Of a stretch of DNA of 32,961 nt, positions 15,248 through 22,851 are shown one piece after another. Source of the DNA: an uncultured Oscillospiraceae bacterium (GTDB lineage Bacteria > Bacillota > Clostridia > Oscillospirales > Acutalibacteraceae). The stretch lies in contig CAJKJS010000001.1 in assembly GCA_905200265.1 (NCBI GenBank), forward strand, positions 1 to 32,961. The letters run 5' to 3'. A program made the position numbers and the translations under genes. The notes beneath the pieces were generated by a model that was not told the DNA's origin, ran no database searches, and saw only the letters and a list, made by a program, of their open reading frames with translations. Position 1 is the first letter of the stretch. Each line of letters starts with the position of its first letter.

Positions 15248-15466
15248 ATGTCGAAACAAGACGTAATTGAGCTCGAGGGCATCGTAAAAGAAGCTCTTCC
15301 CAATGCCATGTTCCGCGTAGAGCTTCCCAATGGGCACGTAATTCTGGCCCATATTTCCGGTAAATTGCGTATGAACTTCATTCGCATTCTGCCGGGTGAT
15401 AAGGTGACCGTGGAGATGTCGCCCTATGATTTGACCCGCGGCCGCATTACATGGCGAACCAAATAA
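15248..15466 (+). CDS. infA: Translation initiation factor IF-1
   Basis: 72 residues, the standard length, an OB-fold that binds the 30S A site during initiation. It starts MSKQDVIELEGIVKEALPNA and has MFRVELPNGHVILAHISGKL, then RMNFIRILPGDKVTVEMSPYD, quoted here as overlapping signature blocks. GGAGGA precedes the ATG. It lies between the KOW gene and rpmJ, as in other Firmicutes. Confidence 0.98.
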   Translation: MSKQDVIELEGIVKEALPNAMFRVELPNGHVILAHISGKLRMNFIRILPGDKVTVEMSPYDLTRGRITWRTK

Positions 15467-15517
15467 GAACACACGCATTTTGAAATACCCACTTTTGCCT
15501 GAAGGAGGGCGCACACA

Positions 15518-15631
15518 ATGAAAGTAAGACCTTCTGTGAAGAAGATGTGCGAGAAATGCAAGATTATCAAGCGCAAAGGCAAAGTAATGGTAATCTGCGA
15601 AAATCCGAAGCACAAGCAGCGCCAGGGCTAA
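15518..15631 (+). CDS. rpmJ: Ribosomal protein L36, zinc-binding form
   Basis: bL36, 37 residues. ATG at 15518 with GGAGGG upstream, stop TAA at 15629-15631. It begins MKVRPSVKKMCEKCKIIKRK. Zinc ligands C11, C14, C27 and H32 are present, so this is the C+ form. Fills the gap between infA and rpsM in the conserved order. Confidence 0.97.
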   Translation: MKVRPSVKKMCEKCKIIKRKGKVMVICENPKHKQRQG

Positions 15632-15671
15632 TCCCGGCGCCCGACAATAAATATGGAGGTGCAATCACACC

Positions 15672-16040
15672 ATGCCGCGTATTTCAGGTATTGACCTGCC
15701 CAGAGACAAACGCATTGAAATTGCCTTGACTTATATCTACGGGATCGGCCGCAAGACCGCTTCCGATATCTGCCAGAACACCGGCGTTGACCCCGACCTG
15801 CGCGTGCGCGATATGTCGGAAGACGATGCCGCGAAACTGAGAGAGTATATCGAACACAACTGCCGCGTGGAAGGCGACCTTCGCCGCGACACCGCTTTCG
15901 ATATCAAGCGTTTGATTGAAATTGGCTGCTACCGCGGGATTCGTCACCGCAAGGGCCTGCCTGTCAGAGGACAGCGCAGCAAGACCAATGCCCGCACCCG
16001 TAAAGGTCCCCGCAAGACCATGGCCAACAAGAAGAAGTAA
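15672..16040 (+). CDS. rpsM: Ribosomal protein S13
   Basis: uS13, 122 residues, in the 30S head contacting P-site tRNA and L5. It begins MPRISGIDLPRDKRIEIALT and ends with a basic tail after RGLPVRGQRSKTNARTRKG-like sequence (here KGLPVRGQRSKTNARTRKG). The tail residues GPRKTMANKKK reach toward the tRNA. First ribosomal gene of the alpha part after infA and rpmJ. Confidence 0.98.
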   Translation: MPRISGIDLPRDKRIEIALTYIYGIGRKTASDICQNTGVDPDLRVRDMSEDDAAKLREYIEHNCRVEGDLRRDTAFDIKRLIEIGCYRGIRHRKGLPVRGQRSKTNARTRKGPRKTMANKKK

Positions 16041-16058
16041 TCAGGGAGGGATAAACTG

Positions 16059-16466
16059 ATGGCAGCACAGAAAGGCGGTAAGAAAGTTACCGCAGTACGC
16101 AAGCGCCGTGAACGGAAAAACATCGACCGCGGCCAGGCGCATATTCAGTCTACTTTTAACAATACGATTGTGACCATCACCGATATGCAGGGCAACGCTG
16201 TTAGCTGGGCCAGCGCCGGTGAACTGGGTTTCCGTGGCTCGAGAAAGAGCACCCCGTTCGCAGCGCAGACCGCTGCCGAAACGGCTGCCAAAATCGCGAT
16301 GGAGCACGGCATGAAGACCGTTGAAGTGTACGTGAAGGGCCCGGGTTCCGGACGTGAAGCTGCGATCCGCGCTCTGCAGGGTGCAGGGCTGGAAGTCAGC
16401 ATGATCAAAGACGTGACGCCCATTCCGCACAACGGTTGCCGTCCCCCCAAGAGAAGACGCGTATAA
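16059..16466 (+). CDS. rpsK: Ribosomal protein S11
   Basis: uS11, 135 residues, on the 30S platform near the E-site codon. Typical pieces are AHIQSTFNNTIVTITDMQGN, GFRGSRKSTPFAAQ and the C-terminal PIPHNGCRPPKRRRV. GGGAGGG precedes the ATG. It follows rpsM by 18 nt. Confidence 0.98.
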   Translation: MAAQKGGKKVTAVRKRRERKNIDRGQAHIQSTFNNTIVTITDMQGNAVSWASAGELGFRGSRKSTPFAAQTAAETAAKIAMEHGMKTVEVYVKGPGSGREAAIRALQGAGLEVSMIKDVTPIPHNGCRPPKRRRV

Positions 16467-16496
16467 CGATCGAAATATAGGAGGTGCCACGAAAGT

Positions 16497-17123
16497 ATGG
16501 CCAGATATACTGAAGCTGTATGCAAACTTTGCCGCCGTGAAGGGCAGAAGCTGTTCCTGAAAGGCGCAAGATGCTATACCGATAAATGCGCTCTCACCCG
16601 CAGAGCTTATGCCCCCGGCCAGCATGGCCAGGGCCGCAAGAAGACGTCTGAATACGGCATGCAGCTGCGTGCCAAGCAGATCGCCCGCCGTTATTACGGT
16701 GTTCTGGAAGGCCAGTTCCGCGGTTATTATGAAATGGCCACCAAGATGGAAGGCAAGACCGGTGATATGCTGTTGACGATCCTGGAAAGCCGTCTGGATA
16801 ACGTTGTGTACCGTCTGGGCTGGGCCAGCTCCCGTGCGGAAGCCCGTCAGCTGGTGGTACATGGTCACTTCACCGTGAATGGCCATCGCGTTGATATCCC
16901 CTCTTATCTGGTGAAAGAGGGCGACGTGATCGCTATCGCCGAAAAGAGCCGTTCCAGCGCCAAGATCAAGGCCGTTGTGGAAGAAAATGCCGCTCGTCCC
17001 TGCCCCAAGTGGCTGGAAGTAAACCGCGACAATCTCGAAGGTAAAGTGATCGGCAAAGCAGCCCGCGAAGACGTGGATCTGGAAGTTGACGAGACTCTGA
17101 TCGTCGAATTGTACTCCAAGTAA
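16497..17123 (+). CDS. rpsD: Ribosomal protein S4, zinc-binding form
   Basis: uS4, 208 residues, a primary 16S-binding protein and, in some bacteria, the autogenous repressor of the alpha operon. The N-terminal zinc motif has C9, C12, C26 and C31. An S4 RNA-binding domain follows around residues 95-160 (SRLDNVVYRLG, VHGHFTVNG). Its place between rpsK and rpoA matches Clostridia and enteric bacteria and differs from Bacillus subtilis, where rpsD is elsewhere. Confidence 0.97.
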   Translation: MARYTEAVCKLCRREGQKLFLKGARCYTDKCALTRRAYAPGQHGQGRKKTSEYGMQLRAKQIARRYYGVLEGQFRGYYEMATKMEGKTGDMLLTILESRLDNVVYRLGWASSRAEARQLVVHGHFTVNGHRVDIPSYLVKEGDVIAIAEKSRSSAKIKAVVEENAARPCPKWLEVNRDNLEGKVIGKAAREDVDLEVDETLIVELYSK

Positions 17124-17159
17124 TGCCGGGTACGCATGAAAATGCAAAAAAGGCATGCC

Positions 17160-17179
17160 GGGCTTTTTATAAAAAGTCC
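17160..17179 (+). promoter_or_regulatory. A/T-rich stem-loop between rpsD and rpoA
   Basis: GGGCTTTTT (17160-17168) pairs with AAAAAGTCC (17171-17179), with one G-T pair and almost no loop. TGCCGGG occurs twice nearby (17124-17130 and 17156-17162). The gap before rpoA is 83 nt, long for this operon. It may act in processing or in rpoA/rpsD control; there is no U tract for termination. Confidence 0.3.
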
Positions 17180-17206
17180 GACAGGAAATAATAAGGAGGT
17201 TCACGA

Positions 17207-18160
17207 ATGATCGAGATTGAAAAGCCCAAAATCGAAACCCAGGAACTGTCCAGTGATGGAAAGTATGGCAAATTTGTGGTGGAACCCCTTGAGAGAGGCT
17301 TTGGCACCACGCTGGGAAACTCCCTGCGCCGTGTGTTGCTCTCCAGCCTTCCCGGTGTCGCTGTTAAATCCGTTAAAATCGACGGTGTCGTTCATGAATT
17401 TTCCACGATTCCCGGCGTAAAGGAAGATGTGGCGGAGATTATCCTGAACATCAAAGGCTTGACCGCCAAGCTGTATTGCGATGGTCCCAAGACGGTAGAA
17501 ATCCTGGCCGAAGGCCCCTGTGAAGTAACCGCCGATGCGATTAAGTGCGACAGCGAAGTGGAGATTCTGAACCCCGACATGCATATTGCCACCCTTGGCG
17601 AGAATGCGAAGCTCTATATGGAGCTGACCCTCGACAAAGGAAGAGGCTATGTTTCCAGCGAAAGAAACAAGGCCGCTATGCCGGCCGGTATCATCGGCGA
17701 ACTGCCGGTGGATTCGATCTATACCCCTGTGTTGAAGGTCAACTTCAATGTGGAAAATACCCGCGTAGGGCAGAGCATTGATTTTGACAAGCTCACCCTG
17801 GAAGTTTGGACCAATGGGGTGATCAACGCGCAGGAAGCGGTTTCCCTGGCAGCCAAAGTCCTAACGGAACACCTGAATCTGTTTGTGGATCTGTCCGACA
17901 AGGGCAGCAACACCGAAATCATGGTGGAAAAGGACGAAAAGGGCAAAGAATCTGTGCTGGGCATGACCATCGAAGAACTGGACCTGTCGGTTCGGTCTTT
18001 CAACTGCCTGAAGCGCGCAGGGATCAACACCGTGGAAGATCTGCTCAACAAGAGCGAAGAAGACATGATGAAGGTCCGCAACCTGGGCCGCAAATCGCTG
18101 GAAGAAGTTGTGTGGAAGATGGCTTCCCTCGGCTTCAATCTGCGTAAGGATGACGAATAA
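17207..18160 (+). CDS. rpoA: RNA polymerase alpha subunit
   Basis: 317 residues. The N-terminal domain (about 1-230) has GFGTTLGNSLRRVLLSSLPG, the dimerisation and beta-contact region. After a charged linker the C-terminal domain (about 245-315) has LDLSVRSFNCLKRAGINTVE and NLGRKSLEEV, the part that contacts UP elements and activators. AAGGAGG precedes the ATG. The length and domain layout are normal for Firmicutes. Confidence 0.98.
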   Translation: MIEIEKPKIETQELSSDGKYGKFVVEPLERGFGTTLGNSLRRVLLSSLPGVAVKSVKIDGVVHEFSTIPGVKEDVAEIILNIKGLTAKLYCDGPKTVEILAEGPCEVTADAIKCDSEVEILNPDMHIATLGENAKLYMELTLDKGRGYVSSERNKAAMPAGIIGELPVDSIYTPVLKVNFNVENTRVGQSIDFDKLTLEVWTNGVINAQEAVSLAAKVLTEHLNLFVDLSDKGSNTEIMVEKDEKGKESVLGMTIEELDLSVRSFNCLKRAGINTVEDLLNKSEEDMMKVRNLGRKSLEEVVWKMASLGFNLRKDDE

Positions 18161-18215
18161 TCCGCGCATGATCCCCGCATAACACTTTGAATGACCATAA
18201 AGGAGTGAATATTCG

Positions 18216-18557
18216 ATGCCCGGAACCAGAAAGCTCGGCCGCGATACGGCCAGCCGTACCGCGATGCTGCGTGCCATGGTGACCTTCCTGCTGGAAAAAG
18301 GCAAGATCGAAACCACGGTTACCCGCGCGAAGGAAGTCCGTGCCATGACGGAAAAGATGATTACGATTGCGAAGGAAAACAACCTGCACAATCAGCGTCT
18401 GGTTATGGCGTTTGTTACCAAAGAAGATGTGACGCACAAGCTGTTCACGGAAATCGCCCCCAAGTATGCTGACCGCAACGGCGGTTACACCCGCATTACG
18501 AAGCTTGGGCCGCGCCGTGGCGATGCAGCGGAAATGGCTGTTATCGAACTGCTGTAA
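18216..18557 (+). CDS. rplQ: Ribosomal protein L17
   Basis: bL17, 113 residues, near the tunnel exit. It begins MPGTRKLGRDTASRTAMLRA and ends GGYTRITKLGPRRGDAAEMA plus VIELL. It is the last gene of the ribosomal operon; the terminator follows 20 nt later. Confidence 0.98.
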   Translation: MPGTRKLGRDTASRTAMLRAMVTFLLEKGKIETTVTRAKEVRAMTEKMITIAKENNLHNQRLVMAFVTKEDVTHKLFTEIAPKYADRNGGYTRITKLGPRRGDAAEMAVIELL

Positions 18558-18577
18558 GCGTTCCCCACTTAAAAAAG

Positions 18578-18619
18578 ACCGTCTCTTTCTCCTGCGGGAG
18601 AAGAGGCGGTTTTCTTTTT
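18578..18619 (+). terminator. Intrinsic terminator of the S10-spc-alpha operon
   Basis: ACCGTCTC and TCTCC (18578-18592 region) pair with GGAGA and AGAGGCGGT (to 18610), giving about 14 bp with one bulged T, one extra bulge-side T-A pair and a TGCG loop. The T-rich tract TTTTCTTTTT follows (18610-18619). Confidence 0.9.
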
Positions 18620-18704
18620 GCCCTTTATTCATAGTCTGTTTCTGGTAAATCAGGGAAGAGTGTGGTACAATAACAAAAATAAAAACATGTGAGGGGGTTC
18701 GTTT

Positions 18705-19502
18705 ATGCGCCGAAAACCGGTCAAAATCTGGCAGATCATTTTGTGCGCGCTGGCGGTGGTACTGCTCATTGTGTTGTTCCAGGTTTTTCAAAAAAGCGAT
18801 GCCATTTCCTATGACGACGGACTGTTTTCCCAGCAGGCGGCCAACAGTATTCAGAGTAATACCGGTCGCGAGGACGTACGGGTGCTGTCGTTTACCTATA
18901 ACAACAACGAAAAAGAAAATTTTGTATTAAAAATAGCAGCGCAGGCCGAAGGGGAGCGTACGCTGATTTACCAGGTGCAATACTACGAAGGGGATTCGGG
19001 CATGCCATACCGCATGAACCAAACGGATGATACGCTGGATACCTATGCCCAGGCTCCCACGCTTTCTGATTATTTTTCTTTGCTGCGCGTTTTACAGGAT
19101 AACCGGGAAGCCGTTTTTGAGCTGTATAAGGAACAGGCAGAAAAAGGGAAAGACGAAAGTTTTTGCCAGCTGGATTTGCGGGATTGCCTGCACACCGATG
19201 CGGTTTTGCTGCATCGAGTGACAAAAACCGTATCACTGGAAAGCAGCGATAGCGAAGAAAGTAGTCAAACGAGCGAAAAAGAAGAAGAGACGAACAAAGT
19301 AACAGAAAGCCATAGCGTAACCGCAGAGGAACTGGCCGAGGCCGATATTGATTTTTGGCAGATGGATGGAAGCGGTGTGCACAAAGTGGACGGCGATAAA
19401 GTGCAGGTAGGCAATAACAGCATTTTGCTGTACCGAGTTTCGCAACAAGGTGACCAGATGACCGAAGAGCTGTTGGCTGTACTGGTGACAAAGAATCAAT
19501 AA
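18705..19502 (+). CDS. Membrane-anchored hypothetical protein
   Basis: 265 residues with a basic N-terminus (MRRKPVKIWQ) and one hydrophobic segment at about 10-28, probably a signal anchor leaving the rest outside the cell. The extracytoplasmic part is mixed alpha/beta in character. A Ser/Glu-rich low-complexity stretch lies at about 177-205 (SLESSDSEESSQTSEKEEE). I do not recognise a family. ATG 18705 is preceded by GAGGGGG. A possible -10 (TACAAT, 18666-18671) lies upstream but without a good -35. The 10-nt gap to hflX, with its ribosome-binding site beginning at the stop, suggests cotranscription. Confidence 0.75.
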   Translation: MRRKPVKIWQIILCALAVVLLIVLFQVFQKSDAISYDDGLFSQQAANSIQSNTGREDVRVLSFTYNNNEKENFVLKIAAQAEGERTLIYQVQYYEGDSGMPYRMNQTDDTLDTYAQAPTLSDYFSLLRVLQDNREAVFELYKEQAEKGKDESFCQLDLRDCLHTDAVLLHRVTKTVSLESSDSEESSQTSEKEEETNKVTESHSVTAEELAEADIDFWQMDGSGVHKVDGDKVQVGNNSILLYRVSQQGDQMTEELLAVLVTKNQ

Positions 19503-19512
19503 GGAGCAGAAT

Positions 19513-20754
19513 ATGCAGGAAATTGAAAACAAACCCGAACGGGCCCTGCTGGTGGCGGTGGATACCGGGGAATATGATACCCAGGCGTCTTTGGCGGAAT
19601 TGTACGAGCTGACCCGTAGCGCTGGCGCGGAACCGGCTGGTTCAGTGGTGCAAAAACGCCCCCGGGTAGAAGCAGGAACTTGCGTAGGGACCGGGATGCT
19701 GCAGGAGATCGGCGATTTTTGTCAAAAAGAGGAAATTGATCTGTTGATTTTTGACCGGGAGCTTTCTCCTACGCAGATTCGTAATATTGAAGAGGCCACC
19801 GACGTGCGGGTGATTGACCGCACCCAGCTGATTTTAGATATTTTCGCCCAGCGAGCCCGCAGCCGGGAAGGACGGCTGCAAGTGGAACTGGCCCAATTAC
19901 GGTATCTATTGCCCAGATTGACCGGGCGAGGGGCTGCCATGTCCCGACTCGGGGGCGGCATTGGCACTCGGGGGCCGGGCGAAAGCAAATTGGAAACCGA
20001 CCGCCGTCATATTCGCCGCCGAATTGAAGGACTACGGGAACAGCTGGAAGAAGTGGAAAAGCACCGCAATTTGCTGCAAAACCGCCGCCGCAAAAACGGT
20101 ACGATTACCGTGGCGCTGGTGGGGTACACCAACGCAGGTAAAAGCACGCTGATGAACCGGCTGACCCAGGCCGGTGTACTAGCCGAGAATAAACTGTTTG
20201 CCACCCTAGACCCCACAGCCCGGGCGCTAACCCTGCCGGGGGGCGGTGTGGTGATGTTGATTGACACCGTAGGATTGGTGCGGCGGTTGCCCCACCAGCT
20301 GGTGGATGCATTCCGCTCGACCTTGGAAGAAGCAGCCGGAGCCGATATTATTCTCAATGTGTGCGATGCTTCCAGTCCGGAAGCTCAGGTACACCTGGAC
20401 GTAACGCGACAGCTGCTAGCAGAACTGGGATGCAATGAAGAAAAGGTCATTCCCGTGATGAACCAGTGTGATAAGGTGCCCCAGATCCATGCATTGCCCA
20501 TGATTGGGAAAGGCGTACGCATTAGCGCTCTGACCGGGGAAGGCATCGACGAACTGCTCAATGCCATCGAAGCGGCGCTGCCTGCCGGACCCAAGCGTAT
20601 GGAATTATTCTTGCCCTACCAGGCGGGGGATCTTTTATCCCGGCTGCACGAAGAAGGGCAGATTGAAAAGCAGGAATATGAAGGGAATGGCATTCGGGTC
20701 ACGGCGGTGGTACCCGCCGCGCTACAGGAAAGTTGCCGCCCGTATGAAGCATAA
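19513..20754 (+). CDS. hflX: GTPase HflX
   Basis: 413 residues. HflX binds the 50S subunit and splits stalled or hibernating ribosomes, notably under heat or antibiotic stress. The N-terminal HflX domain (about 1-195) includes GGGIGTRGPGESKLETDRR before a coiled segment. The G domain has G1 GYTNAGKS (204-211), G3 DTVG (251-254), G4 NQCD (317-320) and G5 SAL (about 338-340), with the family helix LPHQLVDAFRSTLEE after G3. A C-terminal domain of about 60 residues follows. It lies between an anchored hypothetical and a flavin-reductase-like gene. Confidence 0.97.
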   Translation: MQEIENKPERALLVAVDTGEYDTQASLAELYELTRSAGAEPAGSVVQKRPRVEAGTCVGTGMLQEIGDFCQKEEIDLLIFDRELSPTQIRNIEEATDVRVIDRTQLILDIFAQRARSREGRLQVELAQLRYLLPRLTGRGAAMSRLGGGIGTRGPGESKLETDRRHIRRRIEGLREQLEEVEKHRNLLQNRRRKNGTITVALVGYTNAGKSTLMNRLTQAGVLAENKLFATLDPTARALTLPGGGVVMLIDTVGLVRRLPHQLVDAFRSTLEEAAGADIILNVCDASSPEAQVHLDVTRQLLAELGCNEEKVIPVMNQCDKVPQIHALPMIGKGVRISALTGEGIDELLNAIEAALPAGPKRMELFLPYQAGDLLSRLHEEGQIEKQEYEGNGIRVTAVVPAALQESCRPYEA

Positions 20755-20822
20755 TTATGCATGCAAAGGCAAAGAAAACCATACAATCCGTTGAGGAAGA
20801 AAACAAAAGGAGGAGTTTCTCT

Positions 20823-21332
20823 ATGGCATTTCGTGAAATTACCCCGGAAGAAATTCGGGACAATATGTTTGTGACGATCAATAAGGAATGGATGCTGCTA
20901 ACGGCTGGGGATGAAAAAGCCCACAATACCATGACGGTCAGCTGGGGCAGCACCGGTGAACTGTGGGGCCATTACACCGCGACGGTGCATGTGCGTCCCC
21001 AGCGGTATACCCTGCCCTTTATTGAAAACAATGACTATTTTAGTCTCTGCGTACTACCTAAGGATAAACACGATGCTATGGTGGTGTGCGGACGTGTTTC
21101 CGGTCGGGATGGTGATAAAGACCAGAAAGCCGGCATTACCCCGGTGTTTGCGGAAAAAGCGCCGTATTATGAGGAAGCCCGGATGGTGCTGATCTGCCGT
21201 AAGCTGTACCGGCAGGAAATGGACCCTTCCTGTTTCCTTGATCCGTCGATTCTCACGAGCAGTTATCCCCAGAAGGATTTTCACGTTACGTTTGTGGGGG
21301 CCATTGAAAAAGTACTGGTCAAAGACGAATAA
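20823..21332 (+). CDS. Flavin reductase-like (FMN-binding split-barrel) protein
   Basis: 169 residues from ATG 20823, which has AGGAGG 9 nt upstream (20808-20813); an upstream in-frame ATG at 20757 has no comparable site and adds a charged segment unlike the family. The segment NTMTVSWGSTGELWG followed by VHVRPQRYTLPFIE resembles flavin-reductase-like domain proteins that bind FMN and pass electrons from NAD(P)H. The physiological partner is unknown. It may be cotranscribed with hflX (68-nt gap). No clear terminator is seen behind it. Confidence 0.85.
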   Translation: MAFREITPEEIRDNMFVTINKEWMLLTAGDEKAHNTMTVSWGSTGELWGHYTATVHVRPQRYTLPFIENNDYFSLCVLPKDKHDAMVVCGRVSGRDGDKDQKAGITPVFAEKAPYYEEARMVLICRKLYRQEMDPSCFLDPSILTSSYPQKDFHVTFVGAIEKVLVKDE

Positions 21333-21378
21333 ATCAAAAAACGCGCAGGGGCCATTTATTTTTGTGCAAAAAGGACAT

Positions 21379-21396
21379 TACGCATAAATATGCAAA
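21379..21396 (+). promoter_or_regulatory. ARG box-like ArgR operator
   Basis: The core inverted repeat GCATA-AA-TATGC sits at 21382-21393. Aligned with the known 18-bp ARG box pattern (TGAAT-4 W-ATTCA core) it matches 7 of 10 fixed positions and all the A/T positions. It lies just upstream of the argG promoter -35. A half-site TTGCAT is inside the spacer (21411-21416). Confidence 0.65.
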
Positions 21397-21402
21397 AAAC
21401 CC

Positions 21403-21430
21403 TTGAAATTTTGCATAATCAGCGTATAAT
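21403..21430 (+). promoter_or_regulatory. Sigma-A promoter of the arginine operon
   Basis: -35 TTGAAA (21403-21408), a 16-bp spacer and a consensus -10 TATAAT (21425-21430). It lies 74 nt before argG. Inverted ATGCAAAA (21390-21397) and TTTTGCAT (21409-21416) flank the -35, so a bound regulator would block polymerase. Confidence 0.85.
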
Positions 21431-21453
21431 AGACAGTACCGTCAGATAAAAAG

Positions 21454-21474
21454 CGTATCCTGTTACAGGACACG
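21454..21474 (+). promoter_or_regulatory. 21-bp dyad in the argG 5' untranslated region
   Basis: CGTATCCTGT (21454-21463) and ACAGGACACG (21465-21474) form an inverted repeat with one mismatch around a single central T. The spacing suits a protein-binding DNA dyad better than an RNA hairpin. It lies downstream of the -10 and upstream of the ribosome-binding site. The binding factor is unknown; the sequence does not look like an ARG box. Confidence 0.4.
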
Positions 21475-21503
21475 TGTGAATGATAAACATGGAGGAATCA
21501 ACT

Positions 21504-22733
21504 ATGGAACAGTCCATTAAAAAAGTTGTGCTGGCCTATTCGGGCGGCCTGGATACGTCGATCATCATTCCGTGGCTGAAAGAAAACTACAACAACTGCG
21601 AAGTCATTGCTGTTTCGGCCGATGTGGGCCAGGGCAGTGAACTGACCGGGCTGGAAGAAAAGGCAAAGAAGACCGGTGCTTCCAAACTGTACATTGAAGA
21701 CCTGCGCAAAGAATTCATTGAAGATTACATCTACCCCACCATGCAGGCCGGGGCTGTGTATGAAAATAAATACCTGCTGGGCACTTCGTTTGCCCGTCCC
21801 ATCATTGCCAAGCGCATTGTGGAAATCGCCAAGGCTGAAGGCGCCGACGCCATCTGCCATGGCTGCACCGGTAAGGGGAACGACCAGGTACGTTTTGAAC
21901 TGTCCATTAAGGCGTTTGCTCCCGACATGAAGATTATCGCTCCGTGGCGGATTTGGGATCTGAAATCCCGGGAAGAAGAAATCGAATACGCTGAAGCCCA
22001 TAACATCCCGCTGAAGATCACCCGCGAAACTAACTACTCGAAGGATAAGAACCTGTGGCACCTGTCCCACGAAGGTCTGGATTTGGAAGACCCGGCCAAC
22101 GAACCGAAGTACAATGATCCCAATTTCCTCGAATTGGGCGTGTCGCCGGAACAGGCGCCGGATAAGCCCGAATACATGACCATTCACTTTGAAAAGGGTG
22201 TGCCCACTTCCGTCAATGGGGAAGAACTGGATGCCATTGCCATGATCGAAAAGCTCAACGAACTGGGCGGCCGCAACGGCATTGGTATTGTGGACATGGT
22301 GGAAAACCGGCTGGTAGGCATGAAGAGCCGTGGCGTGTACGAAACCCCCGGCGGTGCCATTCTGTACCACGCCCACAACAAACTGGAAGAAATCTGCCTG
22401 GATCGCGATACCTACCACTACAAACAGCAGATCGGCCTGAAATTTGCCGACCTCGTGTACTTTGGTCAGTGGTTCACCCCTCTGCGGGAAGCACTGTCGG
22501 CGTTTGTCACCAGCACCCAGCAGACCGTGACCGGCGATGTGAAACTGAAGCTCTACAAGGGCAACATCATTGACGCCGGCGTCACCTCGCCGTATTCGCT
22601 GTATGACGAGGAAATCGCCACCTTCGACGAAGACGAAGTGTACGACCAGAAAGATTCCGCTGGCTTTATCAACCTGTTCGGCTTGCCGATCAAGGTACAG
22701 GCCAAAAAGCGCCAGATGATGGAAAATAAATAA
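21504..22733 (+). CDS. argG: Argininosuccinate synthase
   Basis: Joins citrulline and aspartate using ATP, giving argininosuccinate. I use ATG 21504 (MEQSIKKVVLAYSGGLDTS) with GGAGGA at 21491-21496; an in-frame ATG at 21480 would place the ribosome-binding site inside the gene. The 409 residues include the ATP pyrophosphatase P-loop SGGLDTS at about 12-18, GCTGKGNDQVRFE and the GRNGIGIVDMVENRLVG region. First gene of the operon, with its own promoter and operator. Confidence 0.97.
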   Translation: MEQSIKKVVLAYSGGLDTSIIIPWLKENYNNCEVIAVSADVGQGSELTGLEEKAKKTGASKLYIEDLRKEFIEDYIYPTMQAGAVYENKYLLGTSFARPIIAKRIVEIAKAEGADAICHGCTGKGNDQVRFELSIKAFAPDMKIIAPWRIWDLKSREEEIEYAEAHNIPLKITRETNYSKDKNLWHLSHEGLDLEDPANEPKYNDPNFLELGVSPEQAPDKPEYMTIHFEKGVPTSVNGEELDAIAMIEKLNELGGRNGIGIVDMVENRLVGMKSRGVYETPGGAILYHAHNKLEEICLDRDTYHYKQQIGLKFADLVYFGQWFTPLREALSAFVTSTQQTVTGDVKLKLYKGNIIDAGVTSPYSLYDEEIATFDEDEVYDQKDSAGFINLFGLPIKVQAKKRQMMENK

Positions 22734-22750
22734 GTTAGCCTGACGCATCA

Positions 22751-22815
22751 AGGAAACCGAAGTCCCCGCATAGTCGCCCCGGTCCCCGGGAGAGTATGCG
22801 GGGTTTGGTGTTCCT
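22751..22815 (+). promoter_or_regulatory. Long imperfect hairpin between argG and argH
   Basis: CCCCGCATA (22764-22772) pairs perfectly with TATGCGGGG (22795-22803), and the outer AGGAA (22751-22755) pairs with TTCCT (22811-22815), with small internal loops between. The apical part is GC-rich (CCCCGG and CGGG). No U tract follows, so it is probably not a simple terminator. It could stabilise argG mRNA, mark a processing site or regulate argH. Confidence 0.5.
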
Positions 22816-22851
22816 GATAGAAAAGTTTTGGACAAGGGGAGGCAAACCATC

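Noticed and set aside
21333..21378. Terminator after the flavin-reductase-like gene
   Set aside because: GCGCA and TGTGC could pair with a wobble, but the stem is 5 bp with a long loop and no following T run. Transcription may simply read on or end elsewhere.
21498..22850. 450-codon open frame on the minus strand
   Set aside because: It is antisense to argG, lacks recognisable domains and has no good ribosome-binding site.
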